This document shows positions 1-8,633 of a DNA stretch of 40,700 nucleotides, one piece after another. The position numbers and the translations under genes were made by a program. The notes under the pieces are model-generated. The model did no database searches and was not told where the DNA came from. It saw only the letters and a list, made by a program, of their open reading frames with translations. The first letter of the stretch is position 1. Each line of letters begins with the position of its first letter. Origin of the DNA: Actinomycetota bacterium (GTDB lineage: Bacteria; Actinomycetota; CADDZG01; WHSQ01); the NCBI GenBank assembly GCA_009380005.1, contig WHSQ01000026.1, positions 1 to 40,700 of the forward strand, read 5' to 3'.

Positions 1-440
1 CGGCGCCGCATCCCGCCGGAGTAGTTCTTGACCAGTCGGTTCGCGGCCTCCGCGAGGCCGAAGGCGTCGAGCAGCTCGGCCGCGCGCTCCTTGGCCGCCG
101 GCCGGGTCAAGCCCAGCAGACGGCCAATCAGGATCAGGTTCTCGCGCCCAGTGAGGTCCTCGTCGACCGACGCGAGCTGGCCCGTGAGGCTGACTGCCCC
201 GCGCACGGCGTCGCCCTCCTCCATGATGTCGTGCCCAAGTACCCGGGCGCCGCCCGCATCGGGCCGGATCAAGGTCGCGAGCATGCGGATGATGGTGGTC
301 TTGCCGGCGCCGTTCGGGCCGAGCATGCCGTAAACGAATCCCCGCCGTACGGCCAGGTCAACGCCGTCGACCGCACGCGTCTCGCCGAAGGACTTGACCA
401 GACCCGTGGCCTCGATCGCGAGAAGGGACTTCCTTGTCAT
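1..440 (-). CDS. DrrA-type ABC transporter ATP-binding protein (C-terminus outside window)
   Basis: This is the ATPase subunit of a drug- or lipid-export type ABC transporter, expected at the inner face of the membrane with a DrrB-like permease. Visible in order are the Walker A motif GPNGAGKTT near residue 42, the Q-loop region [18 protein letters not shown] that is characteristic of the daunorubicin-resistance ATPase family, and the ABC signature NYSGGMRRR, where the window ends. Walker B, the H-loop and the C-terminal extension lie outside. The ATG at 440 is supported by a strong Shine-Dalgarno, GGGAGGAG, four bases upstream. It is transcribed divergently from the debranching enzyme. The substrate cannot be told from the sequence. 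Confidence 0.9.
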   Translation of the reverse strand, partial: MTRKSLLAIEATGLVKSFGETRAVDGVDLAVRRGFVYGMLGPNGAGKTTIIRMLATLIRPDAGGARVLGHDIMEEGDAVRGAVSLTGQLASVDEDLTGRENLILIGRLLGLTRPAAKERAAELLDAFGLAEAANRLVKNYSGGMRR

Positions 441-738
441 CTAGCTCCTCCCAGTCGGATTGTCGCTCTAGTTATTAGATAGACCGAGTCGTGCCTCCAA
501 AGTCATCGCGGGGGCCGCCTCTGGTTTTCGAGGTGCCGATGGCACCTTCATACCTGCAACGCGACATCCGACATCTATGTTCCCTGTGACCGAATGGCGT
601 CTTACTGGCCGACCGCCACCGAACCGTTCGCGCAGTGGATGAACGAGACGCTGAAGATGGTGCTCTCCAGTCGATAGAAGCCACACTCCTTGATCCGAGC
701 GAAAAGACGAATAAGTACCTCAGAACGCAGTCAAATAT
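441..738. other. Divergent intergenic region without a gene
   Basis: About 300 bases separate the DrrA-type ATPase (minus) from the debranching enzyme (plus). I see no coding signal in either direction; the small open frames have no family resemblance. The region should hold two divergent promoters. The one clear structure is the palindrome listed separately at 531-547. Confidence 0.5.
531..547. promoter_or_regulatory. Palindrome AGGTGCC-GAT-GGCACCT, candidate operator
   Basis: A perfect inverted repeat with 7-base arms and a 3-base centre sits between two divergent genes. Position and symmetry suit a dimeric regulator, but no regulator gene is adjacent, so this is inference. Confidence 0.3.
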
Positions 739-2889
739 GTGCATATGTTCGAAGCCGCACCTCACGTCCCGGCAGAAAACGCCGAGGATCTCTTCGTGCT
801 CAAGGGCGGCCGACTGTTCGCGTGCTCGGGCAAGGACGGCCTGATCTCTCCACGGCGCGGCAGCGCGCAAGGTCTTTACCGAGATGACGCGCGCTATCTG
901 TCGAAGCTCGAGCTGAAGATCGGCGGAGCACACCCGATATTGCTCTCATCGTCTGCAGAGCCCGGCTTCGAAGGAGTGATCAACGCCACCAACCCGCCGC
1001 TTCGATTCGAGGAAGAACGAGTAGCACCGCAATCCCTGCACCTCAGAAGGATCAGGCTTCTATCGCGATCGATGTTCGAAGAACTCGACCTCGTCAATCA
1101 TTCGCAGACGCGCATCCATACAACTCTGTCGTTCACGTTCGGTGCGGATTACGTCGACCTGTTCGAGGTGCGCGGCCTGGAGCAGCGATTCACTCGGGCC
1201 GTCCTTACAGAGATCGTCGATGACCACGCCCTTCTCACTTACCGAGGCCAGGACGACATCGAGCTATCCACGAAGATCCTCTTCGATCCGCCACCGGCCC
1301 ACGTGGAAGCGAACGGGAACGACGTAACCGCTTCGTGGAACGTCGAGCTCGCGCCCGGCGACGGGTGCCACATCGGGTTGCAGATCCTCTGTGCCCCTGA
1401 GGACACGGAGCCGCCGAAAGTCACCTACGAGAGTGCGCGGACGACGGCCAAACGCCAGCTTGCGGAGTTCAACGATCGATGCGCCCGGTTCACCTCGGAT
1501 GAGACCTCGTTCGATCGAGCGCTCGATCTCGCAGCGAGGGATATCTGGGCTCTCTCTACCGAAACATCGGCCGGCCGGATACTCGTAGCAGGGATCCCTT
1601 GGTTCGTCGCGCCGTTCGGCCGAGATGCGCTGATCGCGTCGTACGAGTCGCTTCCTCTCACGATGATGCCGGCTCGAGATTGCCTGGAGACCTTGGCCGC
1701 GCACCAGGCCACTGCCGACGACCCGTCGCGCGACGCGGAACCAGGAAAGATCCTCCATGAGACCCGCTTCGGCGAGCTCGCTCGCCTGAAAGCGATCCCG
1801 CACACGCCGTACTACGGCAGTGTGGACTCCACTCCCCTATTCTTGATGCTCGCCTCGGCCTATCACCGTTGGACCAACGACACGACGACGCTCGAGCGTC
1901 TCAAGCCGGCGATCGACCGTGCGCTCGACTGGATCGACGACTTCGGCGACCGAGATGGTGACGGCTACGTCGAGTATGAGCGGAGATCGCCAGCGGGACT
2001 CAGGAACCAGGGCTGGAAGGACTCCGAAGACGGGATCCTGCACCGCGATGGTTCGGCTCCGGTCGGCCCCCTCGCTCTCGTCGAGGTCCAGGCGTACGTC
2101 TATCTAGCCAAGACCAGGATCGCCGAGTTGTACGAAGTTTTCGGCGAGGACGACACGAGCGCGCGCCTGCAAGAGGACGCGAACCTGCTGAAGAAACGCT
2201 TCAACGAAGACTTCTGGATGGACGACGAGTTCACCATGGCCCTGGCGCTCGATGGCGCCAAGGACCAGGTCGGCTCGGTGACATCGAACCCGGGACACGC
2301 GTTGTTCTGCGACATCGTCGATGAAGATCGAGCAGCACTCATGGTCGAACGGATGATGCGCGACGACATGTTCTCGGGGTGGGGCATCCGGACGCTCTCA
2401 AGTAAAACCCGCGCCTACAACCCGATGAGTTACCACAACGGATCGGTATGGCCCCACGACAGCGCGATCGTTGCGGCGGGCATGAAGAGGTACGGCTACA
2501 CCGCCCAAGCTCAGAAGGTTACTAACGCGTTATTCGATGCAGCACACAACTTCGAGATGCGACTCCCCGAGCTGTACTGCGGGTTCGATCGCCAGCGCGG
2601 ACTACCCCCCGTCCCGTATCCCGTTGCCTGCAAACCGCAGGCATGGTCTGCCGCGGCACCGGTGTTCCTCGTTCAAACGATGCTGGGTCTTACTGCGAAC
2701 GCCGCCAAGCGCCAGCTCCAGATCCATCAGCCCGATCTCCCGACATGGCTAAACAGCCTGAAGATCGAGCGGCTGAAAGTGGGCGGGACGACCATGAGCC
2801 TTCTGTTCGACCGCAGCGGCGGAGACACAGCGTGCTCGGTGTTGGAGAGCGACGGCGACGTGCGCGTCACCATCCACGCATCGGATTAG
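739..2889 (+). CDS. Glycogen-debranching-type amylo-alpha-1,6-glucosidase
   Basis: A cytosolic glycosidase of the bacterial family annotated as amylo-alpha-1,6-glucosidase or glycogen debranching enzyme. The N-terminal beta-rich domain (about residues 20-220) contains the YRDDARYLSKLEL stretch typical of the family. An (alpha/alpha)6-barrel domain follows (about 265-690) with PWFVAPFGRDAL near residue 286 and NQGWKDSEDG near 423, both hallmarks of this barrel. At 716 residues it is of normal length. The start is either GTG 739 or ATG 745, two codons apart; neither has an obvious Shine-Dalgarno. It stands alone and converges on the formate dehydrogenase gene. Members of this family also act on other alpha-glucosides or on trehalose-related compounds, so the exact substrate is open. 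Confidence 0.85.
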   Translation: MHMFEAAPHVPAENAEDLFVLKGGRLFACSGKDGLISPRRGSAQGLYRDDARYLSKLELKIGGAHPILLSSSAEPGFEGVINATNPPLRFEEERVAPQSLHLRRIRLLSRSMFEELDLVNHSQTRIHTTLSFTFGADYVDLFEVRGLEQRFTRAVLTEIVDDHALLTYRGQDDIELSTKILFDPPPAHVEANGNDVTASWNVELAPGDGCHIGLQILCAPEDTEPPKVTYESARTTAKRQLAEFNDRCARFTSDETSFDRALDLAARDIWALSTETSAGRILVAGIPWFVAPFGRDALIASYESLPLTMMPARDCLETLAAHQATADDPSRDAEPGKILHETRFGELARLKAIPHTPYYGSVDSTPLFLMLASAYHRWTNDTTTLERLKPAIDRALDWIDDFGDRDGDGYVEYERRSPAGLRNQGWKDSEDGILHRDGSAPVGPLALVEVQAYVYLAKTRIAELYEVFGEDDTSARLQEDANLLKKRFNEDFWMDDEFTMALALDGAKDQVGSVTSNPGHALFCDIVDEDRAALMVERMMRDDMFSGWGIRTLSSKTRAYNPMSYHNGSVWPHDSAIVAAGMKRYGYTAQAQKVTNALFDAAHNFEMRLPELYCGFDRQRGLPPVPYPVACKPQAWSAAAPVFLVQTMLGLTANAAKRQLQIHQPDLPTWLNSLKIERLKVGGTTMSLLFDRSGGDTACSVLESDGDVRVTIHASD

Positions 2890-3030
2890 GGGGCCCGCTC
2901 AGCAGTTCGTGTAGGGCAAGATGCCGGCGGAGCGGCCCCCGGCCACGCGAGAGCAGGACAGTGAGACGGTGTGATCGTTGACGTTCTGCGAGGAGGCCTC
3001 CGCCCTGACTCGGATTCGTTCCTACATTCG

Positions 3031-4233
3031 CTAGTGAGCTTGGAAGCGAGCTGCTTCGTCGGAGCCGCTGGTTGCATCACCAGCGCTGTACGAATGTGCC
3101 CCGGCCCCCGCTAGGGTGCCGCGGTCGACGATGAGATACTCCTCGCGTATCGGACGCCCATCGAAGAAGCACTCCAGGATCTCGCGCGTGCCGGCCGCGT
3201 ATCGCGCTTGCGCAGACAAAGACGATCCGGAGATGTGCGGGGTCATCCCGTGGTTGGGCATCGACCGCCACGGATGATCCCGGGGAGCCGGCTGTGGGAA
3301 CCAGACGTCTCCGGCGTAGCCGGCAAGCTGCCCACTTTCCAGTGCCCGCGCGATGGCGTCGCGATCGCAGATCTTGCCTCTCGCGGTGTTGACGATGTAT
3401 GCGCCGCGCTTCATCTTGGCGATGAGATCCTCGTTGAACAGGTGTTCGGTCTCGGGATGAAGAGGCGCGTTGATCGTGACCACGTCGCAGACCGGCACCA
3501 TCGACTCGGCGTCCGGATGGTAGGTCACACCGAGCTCGTGCTCGACCTCTTCGGGCAAGCGGTGTCGATCGGTGTAGTGCAATCCCAGCTCGAAGGGCTT
3601 CAGCCGCCGTAGTACGGCGGAGCCGATCCTGCCGGCAGCGAGCGTCCCGACCTGCATCCCCTCGAGGTCGTACGACCTCGAGACGCAATCGGCGATGTTC
3701 CATCCACCCTGGACTACCCACTGATAGGACGGGATGTAGTTGCGCACGAGCGACAAGATCATCATCACCACGTGCTCGGACACGCTGATGCTGTTGGAAT
3801 AGGTAACTTCGGTGACCGTGATCCCATGATCGATCGCAGCCTGCAGATCGACGTGGTCCGAACCGATCCCCGCCGTGACAGCAAGCTTAAGCTCCGGCGC
3901 CTTGGCGATCCTCTCGGCGGTGAGATACGCGGGCCAGAATGGCTGAGAGATGACGATCTCGCTGTCTGGGAGCTCACGCTCGAATACTGAATCCGGCCCG
4001 TCCTTGTCCGACGTGACTACGAGCGTGTGTCCGCGGTCTTCGAGGAACCGACGCAGCCCGAGCTCCCCGGAGACGCTGCCCAGCAACTCACCCGGCTCGA
4101 AGTCGATCGCCTCGGGGGTCGGCGTGGACTGACCATCGTAGTAGCGCTCGATCTGGGGGATCACGTCTCGAGCGTAGGATTTCGGATACCCGTCGACGGG
4201 ATCGTCGTACAGGACACAGAGAACCTTAGCCAA
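3031..4233 (-). CDS. fdh: NAD-dependent formate dehydrogenase
   Basis: Oxidises formate to CO2 with NAD+, a soluble metal-free enzyme of the D-2-hydroxyacid dehydrogenase family. With the TTG at 4233 as residue 1 the protein is 400 residues and aligns from its first residue with the well-studied Pseudomonas sp. 101 enzyme (start AKVLCVLYDDPVDGYPK). The key residues are visible: Asn147 (YSNSIS), the nucleotide-binding loop AAGRIG at 199-204, Asp222 (YTDRHRLP) selecting NAD over NADP, Arg285 (NTARGK), Asp309/Gln314 (GDVWFPQPAP) and His333 (TPHISG). I chose the TTG over the upstream GTG at 4245 because it matches the family start and has GGAAGGTGAGG just upstream. The gene is monocistronic, with a palindrome in front of it. 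It supplies NADH from C1 or demethylation products. Confidence 0.95.
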   Translation of the reverse strand: MAKVLCVLYDDPVDGYPKSYARDVIPQIERYYDGQSTPTPEAIDFEPGELLGSVSGELGLRRFLEDRGHTLVVTSDKDGPDSVFERELPDSEIVISQPFWPAYLTAERIAKAPELKLAVTAGIGSDHVDLQAAIDHGITVTEVTYSNSISVSEHVVMMILSLVRNYIPSYQWVVQGGWNIADCVSRSYDLEGMQVGTLAAGRIGSAVLRRLKPFELGLHYTDRHRLPEEVEHELGVTYHPDAESMVPVCDVVTINAPLHPETEHLFNEDLIAKMKRGAYIVNTARGKICDRDAIARALESGQLAGYAGDVWFPQPAPRDHPWRSMPNHGMTPHISGSSLSAQARYAAGTREILECFFDGRPIREEYLIVDRGTLAGAGAHSYSAGDATSGSDEAARFQAH

Positions 4234-4263
4234 TCTTGGCCTCACCTTCCTCGCCCATACGGC

Positions 4264-4288
4264 TCGAGGATCCTACTAGGTTCCTCGA
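4264..4288. promoter_or_regulatory. 25-bp near-perfect palindrome upstream of fdh
   Basis: Arms of 12 bases, TCGAGGATCCTA and TAGGTTCCTCGA, around a central C, with a single mismatched pair. It lies 31 bases upstream of the fdh TTG start. It could be an operator for a dimeric regulator or a hairpin in the 5' leader. No T-tract follows in the fdh direction, so a terminator is less likely. Confidence 0.5.
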
Positions 4289-4462
4289 TGGGCTCGAGGG
4301 GGAGCACGTTACTCACGCCAGAGCCGGACGAGTCTTCTCCAGTGCGCTTGTACTAGATGACGCCGCGGCATCTTCCTTGATCTGCCGAAGGCCTCGGCCT
4401 AACGCGCCCTCTCGTTCCTCGAACGCAACGCCGCCCCTTCTCCGAACGCGCGCCCAAACGAA

Positions 4463-4485
4463 GAGGCCCTGTGTTCCAGGGGCTC
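4463..4485 (-). terminator. Terminator-like hairpin behind the tRNA-Met 3' half
   Basis: Read on the minus strand, a 9-base stem with one mismatch (GAGCCCCTG / CAGGGCCTC) follows the CCA end of the tRNA fragment by a few bases. A poor T-run follows. The hairpin at 35677-35700, beside the second tRNA fragment, has a related CCCTG/CAGGG core. Confidence 0.5.
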
Positions 4486-4490
4486 TGTTG

Positions 4491-4533
4491 GTTGCAGGGG
4501 CGGGATTTGAACCCGCGACCTCCGGGTTATGAG
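4491..4533 (-). repeat. tRNA-Met (CAT) 3' half, copy 1: attachment-site core
   Basis: On the minus strand this is the anticodon loop CTCATAA, half of the anticodon stem, the variable loop, a perfect T-arm (GCGGG TTCAAAT CCCGC), the 3' acceptor strand and an encoded CCA. The 5' half (acceptor, D-arm, 5' anticodon stem) is absent: the bases before CTCATAA cannot pair with CCCGG. It therefore cannot be a working tRNA. The same 43 bases recur without mismatch at 35704-35746 in the same orientation. This is the usual form of the displaced tRNA end left by an integrase that targets tRNA genes. Confidence 0.85.
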
Positions 4534-4674
4534 TTCGTCCGAGGGGTGTTCTCGTTGTTTCTCGACGTTGCCCATAACCTTGCGTTTCTCCTGGTAGACG
4601 GGCAGTTTCGGGCTTCCCTGATCTGCCGTCCTCTTTCGTCGTTTTTCGTGCTCGCGCGTCCAACGCGCGTCCAG
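4534..4674 (-). repeat. Arm-like block beside tRNA fragment, copy 1
   Basis: The sequence next to the tRNA core resembles 35747-35885. Shared parts include GTGTTYTCGTYGTTTCTC close to the core, and CGTTTTTCG followed by the tandem pair GCGCGTCCAACGCGCGTCCA further out. Tandem nonamers at this distance from a tRNA core are what integrase arm-binding sites look like. The minus-strand reading frame through it gives similar peptides in both copies (WTREHEKRRK here, WTREGEKRWK there), so the end of an integrase or excisionase gene is an alternative reading. Confidence 0.55.
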
Positions 4675-4794
4675 GACGACCCGCACCATCACGGGCGAAT
4701 CGCCTGGGTCGATCCCTACGGATGAAAGTCAAGTGGATGGGCGCTCCCCCTTGCGCTGTGTGCGACCATGACGGGGGTGCGGGGTGACCCTGGA

Positions 4795-5390
4795 CTAAAG
4801 CGCAGGGCTCGGGGCTGACCCCTGCCGCGCTGTTGTCGCTTCGGCTGACTTAGAGATGCGCGCCCCAGTGGTGGCACCCGCACCCCTCTTCGTCCTTGGA
4901 GCCCAGTCCTTCATCAGCCGTCGATAGGCGATCGCGGCCTGGGCGGCGAGCTCCTGTTCGCGGCGATGCTGCTCTGGGCCGACGTAAATCGGAACCTTGT
5001 GAGGACGGCCTCTTCGCTGCTCCGCGCCCGCGAGGAGCTCGAGGCGGCGGATCTTCTGGCGATTCAGAGACGGTCTTGTGAACGCGTAGTCCTCGCCCCG
5101 GACCAAGAGATACCAGCAGAGCACCGCCAACTTGCGGGCGACCGCGACGCTGGCGATGTTGGCACCACGGCGAGCACGCACCCGCTCTGCGAAAGCCTTG
5201 AGCGGTCCAGGCGCCCTGGTCGCAGTCCAGGCAGCCCTCGACGAGCACGTGTCGCGCTTCACTCGAGCCCTGTTTGGAGATGCGGCCGTGGCGAGCCGGC
5301 GCCAAACCTGACTGGCGGACCTTGGGGTCCAACCTGAGATAGCCGACGTAAAGAGCTACATCCCCCCTACAACGGGCACCGGCCCCATCG
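4795..5390 (-). pseudogene. IS110-family transposase, C-terminal remnant
   Basis: Degraded transposase of the IS110/IS1111 type. Two frames together give the typical C-terminal Transposase_20 region: YVGYLRLDPKVRQSG then HGRISKQGSSEARHVLVE in one frame, and AAWTATRAPGPLKAF, RGANIASVAVARKLAVL and DYAFTRPSLNRQK in another. A frameshift therefore lies near 5245. The N-terminal DEDD (RuvC-like) catalytic domain is missing, so the element is dead. It sits 120 bases inside the left tRNA repeat, a common place for IS110 insertions. IS110 elements lack terminal inverted repeats, so the ends cannot be drawn precisely. Confidence 0.8.
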
Positions 5391-5533
5391 CTCGCTCGAC
5401 ATGAATCCGCCTGCTCCGACACCCTCTTCGGCGAAATTCGGTGCTTCTTTGGGACCGGTGATCGGCCGAGATGTTCTCGGTGGCCTGATCCACGAGTATG
5501 AGCGTGCGGCATGAACGCGATTCGGGTTTTCGG

Positions 5534-5685
5534 CACCGACAGGCGTGAGCATGATGCTGCGATAGCCCGCAAGCGGACACCAGGAGAGGCACCATCACTA
5601 TGCCCTCACCTATCCCGAAGAGACCGGCCAGCAGACCGGCCGCGAACCCGACCCCGGCATGACGAGGGGGCTCTCCTTCGATGTC
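5534..5685 (-). pseudogene. TauE/SafE-type permease, N-terminal remnant
   Basis: The minus-strand frame reads GVGFAAGLLAGLFGIGEG followed by IVMVPLLVSACGLSQHHAHA, the first membrane segment and conserved motif of TauE/SafE (sulfite exporter family, DUF81) permeases. The resemblance stops abruptly at about 5534; the rest of the roughly 250-residue protein is absent. I see no usable start codon with a ribosome-binding site. It is debris between the IS110 remnant and the dehalogenase gene. About 140 bases between it and the IS110 remnant (5391-5533) match nothing I recognise. Confidence 0.6.
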
Positions 5686-5741
5686 ATAACGGCACCGAAC
5701 CGGGGATCACATCCCGGGCTGCAAGCCGAGCGGACGATGCG

Positions 5742-6446
5742 CTACCCGATCAGCGCCGCGGCCAGCTCGGCGAAATCTCTCACCTCCAGGTCCGGGACGA
5801 ACGGCGTTTCCCCGAACGGCCGGCCCCTCCGGTTGACGTAGGCCGCCCGCATGCCGGACGCTTTCGCACCCAGGCAGTCGAAGGGATGGTTGGCCACGTG
5901 CATGAAGGAGCCCGCCTGGATCCCCAGCTGCTCGGCGGCCGCGCGGTAAGTGGCGAAGTGGGGTTTGTAGTAGCCCGTTTCGGCCACCGAGATCATGCGG
6001 TCGAACTCGACGCCCAGATAGGGTTTGGCATTCTCGAGCATGTCGGGGTCGCCGTTGGAGAGAACGAAAATCCTGTATTGGTGCTTGAGCGTTCTCAGGG
6101 CGTCGACGACGTCGGGGAAGGGCCGGAGACGCTCGATCTCCGCCACCAGGTCCTCGACCTCGCTGCGCGTGTACGGGACGCCGGCCCGATCGAGGGTGTG
6201 GGAAAGGGCGCGACGGCCGATCTCCCGGTAGGGCGTGTGTCCCCTGTCGATCAGGGCGTCGATCATGGAGCTCTCGAAGTGCGTCCGGCGCCACCAGGTC
6301 ACGACTCGCTCCGGTGGTCCCCCGTAGCCTTTCTCTTCTAGGAAGGGCCCTATCGCTTCGGTGAGCCCGGTTTGCATGTCGACGACCGTGCCGTAGAGGT
6401 CGAAGGTCAATGCCTCGAGGGCATCTAAGGACGTCTGGGCCGTCAT
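5742..6446 (-). CDS. Type II (S)-2-haloacid dehalogenase-like HAD hydrolase
   Basis: A soluble HAD-superfamily hydrolase of the haloacid dehalogenase type II branch, which removes halide from L-2-haloalkanoates to give D-2-hydroxyacids. All four motifs are present: nucleophile Asp in LTFDLYGTVVD, the LSNGDPDML loop, the lysine of TGYYKPHFATYRAA, and the acidic motif HVANHPFDCLGAKASGM followed by YVNRRGRPFGE. Length is 234 residues, normal for the family. ATG 6446 is preceded by AGGGAG. It is divergent from the CoA-transferase at 6633 with 186 bases between them. Many members of this branch are not true dehalogenases, so the substrate remains open; its place beside acyl-CoA genes favours a small carboxylic acid. 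Confidence 0.85.
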   Translation of the reverse strand: MTAQTSLDALEALTFDLYGTVVDMQTGLTEAIGPFLEEKGYGGPPERVVTWWRRTHFESSMIDALIDRGHTPYREIGRRALSHTLDRAGVPYTRSEVEDLVAEIERLRPFPDVVDALRTLKHQYRIFVLSNGDPDMLENAKPYLGVEFDRMISVAETGYYKPHFATYRAAAEQLGIQAGSFMHVANHPFDCLGAKASGMRAAYVNRRGRPFGETPFVPDLEVRDFAELAAALIG

Positions 6447-6632
6447 GTTCGGACTCCCTTCTGCCTGTACACGGAAAGCACCCCTCGACGGCGCCGGGCC
6501 GATGCGTTCGCCGCCGCGCCCCGGGGCCTCCGCCCGCACGACACGCTATCCGACCTCGTCGGAGCGCTTGGCCCAAGAGATGGCGAGTGGCCTCCTTGCG
6601 GATCGGGGCCCCGGCGTTCAATATCGGGAACC

Positions 6633-7892
6633 GTGCGACGAACCAGACGGGCCTCGGCGCTCGAAGCCGACGCGCTTCCGCTCGAAGGCATCCGGGTCCT
6701 GGACCTGGGCCGAGCGCTGTCCGGCCCTTTCTGTGCGACGCTCCTCGGCGATCTCGGTGCGGACGTCGTCAAGGTGGAGCAGCTCCCCCACGGCGATGTG
6801 ATGCGTACGTGGGGCCCCTTCCACGACGGCGAAAGCGTCTACTTCTTGAGCGTGAACCGCAACAAGCGCAGCGTTGCGCTCGACCTTCGCCATCTAGAGG
6901 GCAAACGCGCTCTGATCGACCTCGTCGCCGCTTCCGACGTGCTCGTCGAGAACTTCCGGCCCGGGGTGATGGACGCGCTCGGTCTTGCCGACGAGACGTT
7001 GGAACGGGACCACCCGGCGGTGATCCACTGCGCGGTCAGCGCCTTTGGGCCGCGCGGACCTTACGCGGGCCTGCCCGGATTCGATCAGGTCGCTCAGGCC
7101 ATGGGCGGGCTCATGAGCGTGACCGGGTTGCGCGGCGGGGAGCCGACGCGGTCCGGCGTTGCGATCGCCGACATGCTCGCCGGCGTGTTCGCCGCGCTCG
7201 GCGCCGTCGCGGCCCTGGTCTCCCGCGCCGACAAGGCTGCTCCACGTCGAGTGGGCTCCTCGTTGTTGGAGGGAACGCTCGGGGTGCTCACGTTCCAGGC
7301 TCAGAAGTACCTGAGCCTGAGCCAGGTAGCAGGTCCGCAGGGCAACGACCATCCGATCATCTCGCCCTACGGCAGCTTCCAGGCGGCAGACGGGCCGCTC
7401 GTCGTGGCATGCGCCACCGAGGCGATGTGGCGCAAGCTGTGTGAGGAGGTAGGTCTGGAGGACCTCGTCGACGACCCGCGCTTCGAGACCAACGCCGAGC
7501 GGGTCGCCAATCGGAGCCGGCTGACCTCGCTGCTGAACGCTCGTCTCTCGGGCGCCACGAAGAAGGAATGGTTCGAGCGCCTTACCCAGGCCGGCATCTC
7601 GGCGGGACCGGTCAACGACGTCGGGGAAGTGTTCGCGGATCCTCACGTCGATGCCCTGAGATCGGTGCGTGAGGTCGACCACGCTGCTCTCGGGGCTCTG
7701 CGCGTCGTGGGGCCGCCGTTCGAGATCGACGGCAGGCCGGTCCCCGTGAGGGCTGCCCCGCCCCTGCTCGGAGAGCACACGGAGGCTGCCCTGGCGGAGG
7801 CGGGGATGGACGAGGCAGAGGTGCGCTCGCTGATCGACGAGGGAGTCGCTGCTCAGCGGCCGGTGAACCGGGGAGGCCGCCGCTCGGAATAG
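6633..7892 (+). CDS. CaiB/BaiF type III CoA-transferase (copy A)
   Basis: Moves CoA between carboxylic acids without free energy input. The N-terminal Rossmann part shows LPLEGIRVLDLGRALSG, LLGDLGADVVKVEQ, FLSVNRNKRSVALDL and VLVENFRPGVMDALG, and the C-terminal part LLGEHTEAALAEAGMDEAEV; length is 419 residues. The region that carries the catalytic acid is unusual: where relatives read VDVSLLE or VDVAMQD, this one reads VGSSLLE, so the first Asp is a Gly and the reactive position is Glu rather than Asp. GTG 6633 is the assigned start. The gene overlaps the 3' end of the crotonase on the other strand by 40 bases. The CoA donor and acceptor cannot be read from the sequence. Confidence 0.9.
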   Translation: MRRTRRASALEADALPLEGIRVLDLGRALSGPFCATLLGDLGADVVKVEQLPHGDVMRTWGPFHDGESVYFLSVNRNKRSVALDLRHLEGKRALIDLVAASDVLVENFRPGVMDALGLADETLERDHPAVIHCAVSAFGPRGPYAGLPGFDQVAQAMGGLMSVTGLRGGEPTRSGVAIADMLAGVFAALGAVAALVSRADKAAPRRVGSSLLEGTLGVLTFQAQKYLSLSQVAGPQGNDHPIISPYGSFQAADGPLVVACATEAMWRKLCEEVGLEDLVDDPRFETNAERVANRSRLTSLLNARLSGATKKEWFERLTQAGISAGPVNDVGEVFADPHVDALRSVREVDHAALGALRVVGPPFEIDGRPVPVRAAPPLLGEHTEAALAEAGMDEAEVRSLIDEGVAAQRPVNRGGRRSE

Positions 7893-8632
7893 GCTCGCTC
7901 GGCCTCGAGGTGGTCCTCCGACAGCCACAGGTCTGCAAACAGGTCGGCCACTGCTTCGCGATCGGCCCCCGCTGCGACGGCGGGCTTCATCGATCTCGCC
8001 GCCCGTGGCGCCGCCGCGGTCACGCTTTCGGCCAGCGAGGCCACTCGTGGCATGACTTCGCCGGGGGGTACGATCGCATCGACGAGCCCCATGCTCAAGG
8101 CCTCGCGAGCCGGCACAACCCGGCCCGTCGTCAGGAGCTCGAGCGCTCTCGACCGCCCGATCGTGCGCACGAGACGATGAGTGCCCCCCCACCCCGGGAT
8201 CACGCCGAGGCGCGCCTGTGGAAGGCTCAGCTCGCATCCCTCGTCCGCGATCCGCACGTCGCAGGCGAGGGCCAGCTCGAGACCACCCCCGAGAGCGGTC
8301 CCGCTGATCGCGGCCACGGCGAGAGCCGGAAGCCGCTCGAGAGCGTCGAGCGTGCGCTGCATGAGAAGGGAGAGGTTGCGCACGGCCCGCTCGGTCCTGA
8401 GGGCCCGGTAGTCCTTGACGTCGCCGCCCGTGCAGAAGAACCGCTTCCCGGCACCCGTCACGACGACCATCACGAGATCCGGGTCGTCCGAGAGGCTCGC
8501 GACCACCCGCGCCATCTCCGCGGCGGTCGTCCGGTCGATCGAGTTGCCTGCGTGCTCGCGTTCGATGGTGAGAGTTGCCACCGGGCCGGACCTCACCAGA
8601 GAGAGACCGGTGGAGCTCTCGCCGGAGACCAA
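7853..8632 (-). CDS. Enoyl-CoA hydratase/isomerase family protein (crotonase 1)
   Basis: Crotonase-fold enzyme of 259 residues acting on acyl-CoA esters. The oxyanion-hole segments KRFFCTGGDVKDYRAL and GTALGGGLELALACD are intact, including the Glu that corresponds to Glu144 of rat hydratase. The second catalytic position is changed: LSLPQARLGVIPGWGG has Gln where true hydratases have Glu (PExxLG), so hydratase activity is doubtful and an isomerase, lyase or other crotonase reaction is likely. The TTG start at 8632 comes one base after the livF stop, so it is translationally coupled as the last gene of the liv operon. This position suggests it processes the imported substrate. It overlaps CoA-transferase A tail to tail. 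Confidence 0.88.
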   Translation of the reverse strand: MVSGESSTGLSLVRSGPVATLTIEREHAGNSIDRTTAAEMARVVASLSDDPDLVMVVVTGAGKRFFCTGGDVKDYRALRTERAVRNLSLLMQRTLDALERLPALAVAAISGTALGGGLELALACDVRIADEGCELSLPQARLGVIPGWGGTHRLVRTIGRSRALELLTTGRVVPAREALSMGLVDAIVPPGEVMPRVASLAESVTAAAPRAARSMKPAVAAGADREAVADLFADLWLSEDHLEAERAYSERRPPRFTGR

Positions 8633-8633
8633 A

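Noticed and set aside
2990-3001. Palindrome GGAGGCCTCC between the debranching enzyme and fdh as terminator
   Set aside because: It has no loop and no T-run; a 10-base self-complementary string is expected by chance in GC-rich DNA.
4236-4532. Open frame on plus ending in GAGFEPATSGL, and its twin at 35221-35745
   Set aside because: The ending is the antisense reading of a tRNA T-arm, a well-known source of spurious annotated proteins; no ribosome-binding site or family match.
4491-4540. A functional tRNA-Met gene at 4.5 kb or 35.7 kb
   Set aside because: Only the 3' half is present at each place; the acceptor 5' strand, D-arm and 5' anticodon stem are missing and the adjoining bases cannot pair.
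5511-6341. Plus-strand open frame of 276 codons
   Set aside because: Antisense to the HAD dehalogenase and to the TauE/SafE relic; no domain.
6894-8237. Minus-strand open frame of 447 codons
   Set aside because: Shadow of CoA-transferase A and of crotonase 1 in another phase.
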